Assembly (NCBI GenBank): GCA_033439255.1
Contig: CM065881.1
Coordinates: forward strand, 2,666,001-2,730,000
From: Hericium rajendrae
Lineage: Eukaryota > Basidiomycota > Agaricomycetes > Russulales > Hericiaceae
Length of the DNA stretch: 64,000 bases
Reading direction: 5' to 3'
In this document: positions 47,618 through 60,250 of the stretch, in pieces
How positions within the stretch are numbered: the stretch's first letter is position 1
Layout: each line of letters starts with the position of its first letter
Position numbers and translations under genes: made by a program
Notes under the pieces: model-generated
Told to the model about the DNA's origin: nothing
The model's database searches: none
Seen by the model: the letters and a program-made list of their open reading frames with translations, nothing else

Positions 47618-49497
47618 ATGTCGACGCTCGCAACAGCGACTCGCGCAGTGTCTGGTCTTCCCCGCAATGCAGGACCGTCTTTCGCGATAGCCCAACAGGC
47701 GCGTGGATATGCTGCCCAACCGTCGAAGAAGTCGAAGATTGCCAAACAGAGCTGTAAGTGACACGCTACACTATTCGCCCAGTGCTCATGCTTATCTGCC
47801 TATCTTGTAGCTACGGGGTTCAAAGGTAAGGGTCCCAAGGGTGAACGAGGTGCAGTGAAACGCGAAAAGAGGCTGGGTGTCAGTAGCTTTGCGTCCTCGA
47901 ACTCTGCGCTGTGCATGACCATTCATGCCCCATTAGACTTGGAACCCAATGTCGCCTTCCCAGCTCTCGCACCCTGTGTTCCAAACGCAGAGTCTGACTG
48001 AGATGAACTTTCCGTTCTTCCATGCTGTTCGTACAGATTTTTATCTCATACACCTGAGCTCAACTGACACGGCAACTTGCAGGATCGTATGACCCCAACC
48101 TACGTTTCGAAGGCATTGGCGTTCCCGATGCCGGAAAATGATGCCGCGCGAGTGTTCGGTTTGCCGAAGTCAATGCTCCTTGAGGTACGTGCTGCTATAT
48201 GTATAGCGGCGGCCGCTTGATGCTCACTGAGGCTCGCAGTATCGTCTTCTGCCGAAGCGAACGTCTGTGGTCAGAGATGTTACACTCAAAGTAGCAGATA
48301 GATTGCAGCAAGCAAACCAGCAGTCTAGTGAACACAACAGGCTTGTATTCGGTGCGTGTCTGCCACAACTCTATACCCAGCGCGTCCAGCTCATCCTTTC
48401 GTGAAAGCTGGTTCCCCTGGTTGCGGGAAAAGCTATCTTTTGCTGCAAGCAGTCGAGTATGCCTCTTCAGCGGACTGGATTGTGATGTATATTCCACGAG
48501 GTATCTTTACTTTCCTCCGTTTACTCCTAACTTTATGGATGGCTCATTGTTCTCGCAGCCATAAACCTCGTCAATTCATCATCTCCCTATTATTACGACC
48601 TGCGCACACAGACCTACCTGCAACCAATCTTTGCATACCAGACTCTCCAACGCTTCAAGACCGTTAACCCAAGCACTTTGGAGAGACTGCAGACCTCGGC
48701 GCCCATCGAAATTGAGCGCCGTGATCCTGTACCAGCTGGGATCCCGCTTGTCGAACTCATCGACGTTGGATTAAAGGACCAACTGGTGGCACCGACTGTG
48801 TTGACAGCGCTCATGGAAGAGCTTGGCAAACAGACTCAGTACGCCGTCCATGTCCTGAACAGCATGTTGATAGCTAATCATTGCTGTTTCAGATTCCCGG
48901 TTCTTCTGGCCATCGACGATTTCCAGGCACTGTTCTCCGAAAGCACGTACCGCTCGCCCCATTTCGCCGCCATCAAGGCGTGGCATCTGTCCATGCCCCG
49001 CCTCCTTCTCGACTACGCAAGCGGCCAAAAGACATTTGTACATTGAACAGCTGTATCTCACTGAATTGTTTCTCATGAAGTCGCTCGCTACAGGCCCGCG
49101 GTGCTGTCGTCGGTGCGCTATCCACCGCCGACACCAGGTTCAAGCTCTCCACCGAGCTGCGGCACGCGCTCGGCCTGCAGCCGTGGCTGAAGCCGTCTCC
49201 CTTCGTGAAGATCGCACCTGAAATTCAGGAGTTCACCAAGGGTATCGAGACGATGCGTGTTCCAGACCGGCTGAGCGTCGACGAGGCGGCATCGCTGTTC
49301 GAAGTCTGGATGAAAAACAAGACACTTCATACCCGTGAGTCGCTTTTCCATCGCTTTTCCATCATGCTGCGCGCAACCACTAATGGCATGATGCAGAGAG
49401 CAACAACGACGAGCTTTTGATGGCGAAGTACGCGGAATCGAGCGGAAATGCGAGGGATTTCGTGTGGAAGGGGCTTCTATCTACTCTAGAGTCGTGA
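47618..49497 (+). CDS. RSM23: mitochondrial ribosomal protein mS29 (DAP3/Rsm23)
   Basis: Exons begin 47618-47753, 47811-47876 and 47937 on, with further introns after FHA, LLE, RLVF, YIPR, KQT, QKTF and LHT. A basic N-terminus fits a mitochondrial presequence. LEPNVAFPALAP, VFQTQSLTEMNFPFFHA and RMTPTYVSKALAFP lead into a P-loop GTPase/ATPase core with Walker A AGSPGCGKSYLL and Walker B VLLAIDDFQAL, then the C-terminal FVWKGLLSTLES. mS29 is the GTP-binding protein of the mitoribosomal small subunit. One extra base in a C run near 47972 disturbs the written frame just before VFQTQS. Confidence 0.92.
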
Positions 49498-49661
49498 TTG
49501 CGGCGACTTGCGATTTTTCTAATATTGTCTTCGCATTGCTATTTACAGTTACATGACGCCAGCTCTTCCTTCTCGACTCTAAGAATAAAGTGTCTGTCAG
49601 CTAGATAGACGTTAACGGATCGCCAAAATCATCCAGAGACATCCCTGACGTACCAGGCTGC

Positions 49662-50071
49662 TCAATACACTAGCCATCCCTCCGCCTTCTTCAGCGCCTC
49701 GTCAAACCCGCCCTCATTCTTCCAAAACGCCACGCTCTCGACCTCATTCTTCCCAAGCTTCAGCCCGTTGTACAAGTGCGGGAACATGCCCTCCCCGCCG
49801 CGCGGCCCGCATGCCTCCGCCTTCGGATCCTCCCACCTGATATCTTTCTCGACGCCGTCGTAAGCGATCGCAACACGTACACGCCCGGCTCATCCGCGAA
49901 GAACCATTTGAGCGTATTGCTGACCTGCGGCGCGGCCGAAAGGTGGATGAAGCCCGAGCTCTCGTCGAGCGTGCTCACAAGCAGCGCGTCGGGGAGCGGG
50001 TCGGGCGGCGCGGCGGAGGCGGGGATCAGCTTGTAGACGTAAGTCGGCTTTGGGCCGGCGCTGTCGGACAT
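49662..50071 (-). CDS. DUF952 family protein
   Basis: Single exon. TYVYKLIPASAAP, DALLVSTLDESSGFIHLSAA, NTLKWFFADEPGVYVLR and later DGVEKDIRWEDPKAEACGPR and MFPHLYNGLKLGKNEVES, ending KKAEGWLVY, are typical of the DUF952 family found in bacteria and fungi; its enzyme activity, if any, is not known to me. The written frame shifts by one base near 49866, between VLR and IAYDGVEKD, and the second half ends at a TGA at 49662-49664. It is short (about 136 residues), the family norm. Confidence 0.8.
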
Positions 50072-50500
50072 GATTGGCGTTATATGGCGTCATGGAGTGA
50101 CCAAGACTTATGGTATGTTCGTTCTGGGCGGGTCTTGGTATGAGGTTGATAGGATCACCGTGAGTCGCGGAACAGGAAATCTATGACGCGCTGAACAACG
50201 CGATGCTCTTACTATTAGCAGCGCCCGCAGTGCGCCGTCCGTGCTTCTCAAGCTATCATTCACAGCTGACCAGGATCAGCCGCAGTAACGAGGCTCAGAA
50301 CCAGTGGGAAGCGCTGGGGTACTGATTATCTGCTCGAGTAGTGAGTATGTCATTCTAGGCAGTGCATGGGTCCAGCCGGCCTCTCTTGAATCGGTATAAA
50401 TCGCACGTTGCTTCGAGTGTTTACCTTCACTGAAGAGTTCCTCTTTCCCCCCCTTCTTCACGATAGTAATCACCAACCTCCCTTTCTGTTATCTGCAATC
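50072..50500. other. divergent promoter region
   Basis: About 430 bases between the DUF952 gene (-) and the ABM-like gene (+), containing a TATA box at 50393-50398. No gene seen. Confidence 0.5.
50393..50398 (+). promoter_or_regulatory. TATA box of ABM-like gene
   Basis: TATAAA within GGTATAAATC, 103 bases before the ATG at 50501; a pyrimidine-rich stretch follows at about 50445-50490. Confidence 0.55.
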
Positions 50501-51272
50501 ATGTCTAACCCAGTCGTCGAAGTTGTTTTCTTCACCGCCTCCGATGCATACAAGCAGGATCCGACCGGCACGCTCAAGAGTGTCGTTGAGATACTGAAGA
50601 CGACGCCCGGTCACATCGGCGGGTAGGCGTCATATCATCTCCTCGCATCTGCCCATCTCTGACCGGCCCATTCTCCCACCATAGCAATTACCACGCCCTC
50701 GAACAAGAGGACCCGAACCAAGCTGTGTTGTTCGTCCGTAAGTGACACCCGCACCTCCAGCGTGCGCGCGCTAACGACGACGCACGCAGCGTGGGACAAG
50801 CTCGAGTCGCACCAGGCGCTCATCGCGAGCCCGCGCTACGCCGAGCTGCTCGAGCCCTTCGGCAAAGCGGTCGGCGGCGAGCTGAAGCTCGTGCACGTCA
50901 CTTTCAACGCGGACCCGACGCCCGCGCTCGCGGCGGGCATCACGTCCGTCGCGCGCTTCAAGCGCAAGGACGGCAAGGACAAGGCCGCGGCCGACGCGGC
51001 GCTCGCCGCTGTCGCGACGCTCGCGCCGCCCGAGCTGAAGGGGCCCTTCTGGGGCTACGAGGTCGAGGACGCGACGGAGGTCGTCATGGTCTCTGGCTGG
51101 CCTTCTCCCGAGGTGCGTGTTTGCGATCGAGGTGCTCATCAATATGTTGCTGATGAACGCGTAGGCGCATAAGGCCGCAAGCGAGAAGGACCAGGACAAC
51201 GAGATCTTGCAGAAAGTCAGGGAGTTCTGGGACACGAAGCTCGTGCACGCTCAGCTGATCAAGCAAGATTGA
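50501..51272 (+). CDS. dimeric alpha-beta barrel (ABM-like) protein
   Basis: Exons 50501-50622, 50685-50737, 50790-51112 and 51165-51272 give 201 residues. The N-terminal half (VVEVVFFTASDAYKQDP to VLFVPWDKLESHQ, with FGKAVGGELKLVHVTFN) and the C-terminal half (PPELKGPFWGYEVEDATEVV with SGWPSPEAHKAAS) look like two ferredoxin-like repeats of the antibiotic-biosynthesis-monooxygenase (ABM) superfamily common in fungi. No catalytic residue can be assigned, so enzyme activity is uncertain. Not part of a visible metabolic cluster. Confidence 0.8.
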
Positions 51273-51673
51273 GATGTTGAGGCAGTGACAAAGGCCATCG
51301 AGAATGGACGAGCGAGCCGATCTCCATCTGCTGTAACGACATGTTACGAAGAAATATGGGGAAGCAGAAGTCGCAGACAATATGAATATTTGTACCATCA
51401 CTGATGCTATTAGGTGGATACTTTGAAATCGGTATTCGACGAGGATTCTATAAGCGTTGACAAAGTGAACTGCAGATGAGTATCAGCAAGACTGAAGCAG
51501 CCTGCTATGTATCTATTTTGCTTTGGGTATTACATTACAATGATGTTCTATCGATGGAAACGGGAGAATCTTGGACACAGTGCGTGACGAGCGATGAGGA
51601 TGACAACAACACAAAGAAATCGTAAATGCGAACAGACAGGGAGGAATCGTGATATCATGCATGGTATGCACCT
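51273..51673. other. convergent 3' spacer
   Basis: 400 AT-rich bases between the ABM-like gene (+) and ACC1 (-); no gene seen. Confidence 0.5.
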
Positions 51674-54600
51674 TTATGCAGACGCAGTCGTGTATGAAGG
51701 GGGACCTGTCGAAAGCAACGTGAATACAAGGTTGGCAAAGTGTACAAGTGGTTCAACATACCAGGAGAGCCTTTGCTTTGTTGCAGCGCTGCGATGAGCG
51801 CGACCTTCTCTTCCTCGCCCAGGTGGTCGACGAGGCGGACCAAGTTGTCCAGCACGACCTTGCGGTCTTCTTGGGTGGTCTGCAGGAGTTGGCGCGCCAG
51901 GTGGTCGCTCTTCAGCTGCGCGACCGTCGACTTCAAGTCCAGAGCCTCGAGCGCCTCCGCGATCGTGCGGTTGTTAGCGGTCTCATCCAGCTGGGCAAGC
52001 GAGTCGAGGAGCTTCATACGGTACTCAAGGGTGGCGTCAGGGCTGGCGGCAGCCAGCTGAGCTAGTGCCGACGAGCGTGCGATCCGTGCACGGGCGGCCC
52101 AATAGAAGTGGCGACGCGCCTCCTTCCACACGGCCGGACGAGCGCAGCCCTTAGCTTCCATGCGACCCGTGCGGCTAGTGCGAGAATCAGGATCCATTCG
52201 ACAGCTAATAGAATAATGACTTACTCATGGAGATCCGCATATAGAAGGGCCATCTGCTTGTAGCTTGGCTGCAGGAGCTGCTCACGTTTCTCGAGCAGGT
52301 CAGCGGCAGCCGCCCTCTCCTCAGCAGTCTTGGAGGTGTCCTTGCTCTCCTTCTTGAGCGTAGCATACTGCGAGTCCAGACGCTCCATGAGTGTGATGAT
52401 CTTGTCCCTGCGCATTTTGATCTCGATGATACCCTCCGGCTCCAGCACACCTGCGCGCGCATCAACGTCGGCATACATCTCCATCTGACCATTCGCGTTA
52501 ATCGACGGATCGAGCACGACCCAGGCACCACCACGTAGCTCGCCGTTGGGAACAATGTACACAAACACAGGCTGCTTGTACGCAGACAGCCCGTCGACGA
52601 TCTTGGAGCCTTGCTTGAGCACCTCGTCGTACATGTCTTGCTGGCCACCGGAGAATCCACGCCAGTTGGCGAAGATGATCAGAGGCAGGCCCTCGCGGTT
52701 GAAGTCGAAGATGGCTTGCGCGGTCTTGTAGGCAGAGTTCGGGTACCAGACTTGGCCGGCCTCCATGATACGCTGCTCGAACGAGGCAGGGTTGGCGGGA
52801 TCCGCGGGAATGACACGCTCGATGGTGCGGGTCTCGACGGCGATCACACCCATGGGGATTCCGCCAAGACGCGCCCGCCCAACGACGACCGTCTGTGCCC
52901 AGCCACTCAACGTTTCCTGGAATGAGCCTTTGTCGAAGAAACCACTCAGGTACTCCGACGACGTCTCGTCCGTCTTACCCTGGATGAACCAGCGGGGTCG
53001 TATGCGCCCTTCGGCGGCACGTAGCCAATCTCACGATCCCAGGGATCGGAGATCTCACGGACCGGCAGCTTCGCGCCCTTCTCTTCGGGAACGTATGACA
53101 GCCATTCCAAGATATGCGTAGCACCCTCCAAGTCGCTGTTGGCGGTGAGGTGGGAAACACCGTTCTTGTGCATGATCTGTGTGCCACCGAGCTGCAAGTT
53201 CGAGGTGTAGACTTCGCGGCCGAGCACCTTGTTGAGAGCAGGAGCACCCGTAAGGATGATCGGCTGACCCTCAACCTGGACGGCGCGCTCTCCGAGACGG
53301 ACAAGGTAAGCACCGATACCGACCGACCGGGCGGTGACGAGGGTAATAGTGAAGATGTCATCGTACGCGCGCGAAGTTTCACCCGCAATGAGACCAGAGC
53401 CCTTGAGACACTCAACACCAAGACCGTCCTGGAGACCGATGATGTCCGTAATCTTGTGACGACGCTCGCCGTCTTTCTCGACCTCCACGGTGCGAACAGC
53501 ACCAGCTGCCTTCTCCTGGATCTTCAACCAGTTCTCGTGGGTGAGATACAGGTAGCTGATGCCTTTATCCGGCTGGTTCTTGTCGTTCCAGGCCGCATTG
53601 AACAGCGACATGGGCTCCTCTGCCAAGCCGATACGCGCTCCAGAATTCGCGGAAAGATAGATGCGAGGAATACCCAGGCTGCGGGCATACTGCGACGCCA
53701 GGTAGAAGAATTGATCTTCTTGAGGACCGAACGAACCGATCTTGAACGTGATGTCATTCGCAATAACGACTGCCTTGCGGCCATTGGGGTACTCCGGAGT
53801 ACGCATGGTGAAGACCCAGCCGACCATACCGAAGGTGTTGTTGCCGGGGGCACGATCGAGCTCCACAAGCTGATCGTTCTCGTCCATGACGAGCTCCCTC
53901 GAATCGAGAAGCATCTTCGGCAGGACAAGCGTCGGGTTAGCAGCTCGCTCCTTGACCCAAAGGTTCTGCAGCGCCTTCGAGAACAGGTCGGGGAAGTCGT
54001 ACGCGTAGGTCGTCCCGATGAGATGGGCCTGGTAACGTTTCGGCTGGAGAGATTCCTTCGTCGGGTAGGCTTGGTGGACGGGCTGCAAGTGCAAGGGACC
54101 CTTCTCCCCAATTGACTTGAGGATGGTGGTCCCCTTGTCGGTAGTAATCTCCTGGTATCCGTGGTAGTTCACAATGAACCCAGACACGTTCTCGATTATG
54201 CACCGGATCGGTGTGACATTGCCCTCGCTGTCCTCGAGCACTATCCGATTTCGGAACTTGTTACGTGCAGCCGCCAGAGCCTCTTTCCATGGCGGTCAAT
54301 GAAGCCAGAGATCGCTGTCAAGACATCTTCGTAAGTCACGGGAAGGTTATAGATGAAATTCATGAAGATGTGGTTGCAATCAGCATTACGGTGATTCGCG
54401 CTGACAACCTCCAATGCATCGAGGATGTTGGTGACTCGGCGATCAGTCTCTGAAATCAGGTATTCGGCGGTGTTCATATTGTCCCGGAGGCGACCAGGTC
54501 GAATGAGAGCACGAATGAAGAATCGGTGGTCCAGCTGGTTCTCACGAGCCACACCATGGTAGATATGGATCTGCTTGGTCTCTCCGAAGCATGGCGTGAG

Positions 54601-57600
54601 GTTATAGTTGGAGAGACGGCTCAGCTCAAGCTGGAAGGCGAGGGCTGGTTCGATATTACGGATAGCCTTCTCTTCACGCCAGGCACCATCGATCTCCCGC
54701 AGGGTATAGTAGAGCGGGTATGTGGCAGGACGGCAGATGAGCATAGTGACGCGACGAACTCCATGCGCGTTGAGCGTAGCGGTCCGTTCGTTGATGAACG
54801 CAGCGATCTTCGTAGCCCAGTCTTCCTCGGGTGTATCGTCTTGTTCTTTGAACACGCGCAGAGCCAAGTTGAGGACGTTTGGCGGTTCGATGTTGCCGCC
54901 ATAGCGCTGTCCATACTCGACAGGGTCGAAGGAGGAAGGTATCCGGCGACTTGCTCGAAACCACGCGCCAGAGCCTCCAAGTTTGCGAAGGAGGCAATCG
55001 CTCCAGCACGCACGGGCTGAGACTGGTGGCGATTTATCATGTATGTGAGATCGCTTACGGAACCGTGGCGACGGTATTCGCTGACGCTGAAGGAAATAAG
55101 CATCTATCATTCAAAATGCAACTATAACAAAACCCACCTGGACCGTTCGATGTGAGGCGTTGACGGGGGAGAGCGAGTCTGGCTGAGGTTGAAACGCCAG
55201 ACCACCACGCTGGGAGTCTCACCATCATCCGTGCCATCGCCCTCCTCATAGTCGATGGACAAGAGCGAGTAAGCGCGGTATGCACGGCGAACATATACCT
55301 CAAAGGCAGCTTAAGGTACGACGTCAGCTCAGCATCGACGACCGTAGTTCATGTGTCTTACCCAGTGTGACCCAAGGATCGGTGTCGGCAAAGAATGAGG
55401 GAAGAACATCGTACACCGTGTACCGCGAGTCGGTGAGCTCCTTCAACACTTCCGTGGAAGGCGTCCTGATATGGGCGTTAGCACGATTTGTCGCCGAAAA
55501 CAATATGGTGGATGTACCTGTGCTGCCCAGGCCCTTGTTCTCCGTAGTAGCTGTTGCTGATAGCACTCTTCAAGACAGCCTCCATCTGCACCAGACGCTC
55601 CTCAAAAGAAGGCATTTGGCCAACGATGAGCACCTCTCGCGCCTTCAACGACACCTGTGTCGATGATTTGCCCTCAAGGGCAGCAAGGCCTTGCAGGACT
55701 TTGTAAAGGCGGCTATCTGCGTCCGCAACGGGCAGACCACTCGATTTGACGTAGTCCAGGATGCCGAGCACGAGCTTTGCCTTGCTCTGTGCCTTGACGT
55801 GGCTCAAGACGAGTTCGCCGACCTTGTCGAGGTCGTCCTTGTACTGCTCCCTGAGCGCCAGCACCCGCACCTCGATACTTCCGCCAAACAGCTTCTCCGT
55901 CTCCTCGTAGTGTGCCAGCAGGTTCGCAACAGTGTGCATCTCATGCGCCTTCAGACCACCAATGTAGCGTTCGATGACGTCGAACAAAGTGCCGAACTGG
56001 GTGCGGAACATCGCGCGGTCCTGAGGACGCACATTGTCCAGCAAGTGATGCTCGAGGATCTTCTTGATGCGGACTGCGGGGAACTCGGCTCCTTCGCCCT
56101 TCGCATGGGCCGCGTCGATCGCCGCGCGAATGCTATCCTCCAGCTTGGCGGGCAAGCGACCGGAGAACGAAGAGAGGATCGCAGAGGTTTCGGAGTACGG
56201 GAGTTCAGGGTCGTGAAGCACTTCGACGAGCTTCCTACAAGTGGAAGACATGATCGCCTGGTTGTCATAGCCATCCAGTATATTGATGAGGATATCCATG
56301 TATGAAGCCAGAAGCTGGTGAGGCTTGTTGCCGTTCACACCAGGCGCGTCCATGACAGGGAGAAGACCATCGAAGGGTTTGGCGTGCTTCACGCGAGCAG
56401 GGTCATCCAAGGTAAGCACACCAATGATATCGCCCGGCTCTAAAGAAACACCAGGCTGCTTGACGAACTGCACGATACCATCCTCGGCGGCGACGAGAGG
56501 CATGTACATCTTCATCACTTCGATCTCGGCGAAAGCGTCGCCAGCATTGACGTGGTCGCCGCTGTCGACGAGGAACCGAACGAGCTTTCCAGGACTAGGG
56601 CTTCTGAGCTGCGTCGGATCGTTCTCCTGCTCGATCAGGCATGTCTTCGAGTCGACCATCACGCGCAGTGCGCCGACCTCCTCGCGCCAGTACACGGAAT
56701 GGCTCTTCTCGTCCAACACTACCAGCAGGCCACCGTCAGCTAAGGGGCGGGCGCCGACCATGGTGCGACCACCATTTACGAACAACGTCCACACGGTACG
56801 CGACGAGCGGGTGGCAGTGAACGAATAGCGAACGTTCTCATAGATGAAGTCGACGCCGAAAACGGTCTTCAGAGTGTCTCGCGAAGGAACTTGGCCTTTG
56901 TCGAGGATGCGCTTGTACTCCAACCAACAAGCTTCGGACGCGAGGTGAGCCTTGGTGACTGCACCGCAGATGACTGCCAATGTGGGGTCCGGGCGCTCCG
57001 CAGTCAGCTTGGAGCTAATGAGCGAGTCGAGCCATCCAGTAGTGATCGTGTTGTCCTCGAAAGCTTGGGTCTCGAGAAGCTTGATGAGGTATTCGACAGT
57101 CGTCCTGAAGTCACCGCGAATGCTCAGCTCCTTCAACGCAACGACCATATTCTTCCGACTCTCCGAACGATCCTGGCCGTAAGCAAAGATGTGACCGAAC
57201 TGCGAGTCGGCGAACTCGTGGAGGGCACCGGCACTAGCCACTGAAAAGTAACCCCAGACGTTGGTGCTGGAACGGAAGTTGAGCTCCTGCAGCGAACCAG
57301 ACGAGGGCTTGAAGCCCGCGTCTGGGTTCTCTGCGGTTATACGGACGGCGACGACGTGGCCCTTCGGACGAGGCTTGCGCTGCAGTTGGTTGACTTCGGG
57401 GTTAACCATGTCGAAGTCGATCTCGGATGAGCCATTGTGGGCCACTCCATAGAGCTGGCGGATGTGACGAATACGGTGCAGGGGAATGCCCATGGCAACA
57501 AGAAGTTGTGCAGCCGGGAGATTGACTCCAGAGACCATTTCGGTCGTAGGATGTTCGACCTGGAGACGAGGGTTGAGCTCGAGAAAGTAGAACACGTCCT

Positions 57601-58943
57601 CTGCATGGCTGTAAAGGTCTTCAATAAAGTCAGTCAGGATCTGCGCAATCTGGAAACAAGGAAAAAGAGCGCATACATTCGACTGTGCCAGCACTGACAT
57701 AACCCACGAGTTTCGCGAGACGGACGGCGGCACGTTCCATCTCTTCGAAGATATCGGCTTTGGCGATGGTCACAGGAGCCTCCTCAATGATCTTCTGGTG
57801 CCGACGCTGCACCGAACAATCACGACCGAACAGAGAGATGGCATTGCCGTACTGATCGGCGAGCAGCTGCACTTCCAAATGACGCGCCTGACCCGCGAGC
57901 TTCATGATGAAGATAGGAGAACCTGTAAATTCAAGGCTTCAATTCCGTCTCATTATGCGAGGCGTTCAATTTCCTACCTGGAATTTCACCCGCGACCGCG
58001 CTATATGCGTTTTTGAACTGATCGGGAGAATCCACCTTGCGGATCCCCTTTCCTCCTCCACCCTCACTCGCCTTGATCATCACGGGCCAGCCAATTTGCT
58101 CTGCCTTGATCAGACCTTCCTCCACGCTCTTCACGCATGCATTCTGATACGCCTTATCCGGAACAGTCACGAAACCGGACTCGGACAGCGTGGTCTCGGA
58201 AATCCCAGTACCCGACCATGGCATGGTGGGGACGTCCGCGCTCTGCGCGACGATTGTACTCGATATCTTGTCGCCCAAGCTTCGCATAGCGGTGCCCGGA
58301 GGTCCAATGAAGACGATCTTGTGCTTGCTCGCGGCGAGGCTTTCTGGTAGACGAGGGTTCTCCGACGCGTGACCCCATCCCGCCCATACCGCGTGTACTC
58401 CTGACCGCTCGGCAACGTCAACGATGAGATCCACGTTCGCGTAGTTGTTGTTGTTAGAACCACCGGGCACCTCGACATATCGATCGGCCATGCGAATGTA
58501 CTCGGCATTGACTTTCATGTCTTCAGGCGTCGCCATTACGGTGAACTCCACCGCACGCTCGTCGCCGAAGGTCTCGTAGCTCCATTGACGGATAGAGCGA
58601 ATCTCTTTCACAGCAGCGATACCTGTAGGTAGCAGCAGTCAGTGCTGACACCAGAAGCGCCCATTTGTTGTATGCAGACCATTATTTGCGATGAGGATCT
58701 AGCACGGCGCGTCAATTAGCCTCCGGTCCGAGCGCGTCGGTGGTTATGCCGCACCTTGTTGATGACGGTATGACCACCATGAGCCTTAACAAAGTTAAGG
58801 ACACGACCCGGCGAAGCCTTGTCTACAGAATTGCCGCCTGTGATAATGCCGGGATATATAAGCTCGGAGGGGCAGGGCTCGGCTAGGAGCCGACACAGAC
58901 GCACCGATGAAATGGGCGACTTTGGCATGGTCGTAGGCGGCCA
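51674..58943 (-). CDS. ACC1: acetyl-CoA carboxylase
   Basis: Exons: 58943-58904, 58836-58754, 58698-58680, 58622-57978, 57922-57677, 57618-55518, 55465-55362, 55309-55138, 55086-52225, 52174-51762 and 51705-51674, about 2,240 residues. Start [17 protein letters not shown] is typical. Biotin carboxylase has the ATP-grasp loop EGGGGKGIR and [17 protein letters not shown]; the biotin carrier has EIEVMKM (Lys near 56513); a long central domain follows, then carboxyltransferase with [18 protein letters not shown] and [13 protein letters not shown]. It makes malonyl-CoA for fatty acid synthesis in the cytosol. One missing base at each of about 54935, 54246 and 52994 (the last a G4 run) breaks the written frame in the most conserved gene of the window, strong evidence for base-calling errors. 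Confidence 0.97.
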
Positions 58944-60250
58944 TCTCTCAAGGGATGGTGGAGAGAAGGACAGGGAGGTTTTGTGGTGATGGAGGGAGGG
59001 AAAGAGGATATAACCCACCGCAGACACCTGGGCGACTTTTCCGCACCCGCTCTGGGGACAAACCCCAGCCCCCAAAACAATATATTACGTAATCATGCAA
59101 AGACGTCAATTCGCTTCGGAGTCCATTCAATTTCCTCTTCCCGACCATCTCTGCTTCTACTCTGGTCCTTGTCGGCATCGCTCCCTCCTCCAGCAGAAAT
59201 CAAAGCACTGGATTTTGCTGTGGATGCGTGGTCAGACTCCGTGCAGACGTCGGATACAGTAGTCCGGAGGGCGCCGAGTGATGTAACGCGACGGATGTTT
59301 GGTGGGGTGTTCGGCAGCTTTCCGCAAGAGTTGCTCAAGTCCGTTCTCCTTATCTTGTATTCTGTTCCGTGTCGTTGATCGTGCTCATCACCGATATTTG
59401 ACCCACACGTTCCATTTGTCTGCTACTTTCTGCGATTCCCGTCATTCCCAACAGACTTGCACTGTTGCATGGTCAAGAGTCAGTTCCCGTTGGATGGCTG
59501 GATGTTTCACTGGTGTCCATCATTTAGCCCATCGCGTCGTTTGCTGACATGGGTCTGCACAAGTATGGCAGTTAGCGAGCCGTGATGGAAGACATGCAAT
59601 GGCGCTAGTGCGTATGCAGCGCTCCGACGTCGGTCTTATTATGCATGATACGCCATCTCTGCATGCAGCTTATCCAAAGATGCATTCTGCACCACGATTT
59701 CACTTGACATGTAATCTCATATACTTCCTGCCCACCCATGTACGCGTTCTTTCGCTGGTCCTCGGCCTCTGGATTGCAGCGAGTTCTGATAAGACCTAAC
59801 CCTGTGCTGAGGTTATATGTCCCCATCGGCGACTTGCTTTCTTCGGAGGAAAATTCTTGTTCTTTCACATATTTGTTTGCAACGCATGTGTCGCGCATGT
59901 TATATGACATTATCGGCCAGGAGATCAGGCCTCGTGGAGAACGTCTGCAAGCAAGCCATGAGTCCGCTCTATATAACCAGCGAGGTCAGCTTTTCCTGTC
60001 AGTTTTCACCAAGACAAAGCCGTTACGTATATTTACAGCCGGCGGTTACCGATTTTTGTTGATTCTCGCAAGTGCGCAATCTTATCAAAGGTCGCGTTTC
60101 GCGTCTTGCTAACTACGCGTCATCGAGCAGATATCGACCCCAGGTAAGCAGGTCTATGTCCATTTGTCCTTTGAAGCTCATTCGAGACGAGCTCCCCACA
60201 GGCATAGTTTCTATGGGCAGGCATCTCTATCATCAACTTCTCGCGCCCAG
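58944..60250. other. intergenic, ACC1 promoter and upstream region
   Basis: 1.3 kb. An AATATATT sequence near 59077-59085 could be the ACC1 TATA element. I see no inositol/choline-type CATGTGAAAT box. No coding frame with support lies between here and the BTB gene. Confidence 0.45.

Noticed and set aside
53114-54115. 333-codon plus-strand frame inside ACC1
   Set aside because: Exact antisense of the conserved carboxyltransferase domain.
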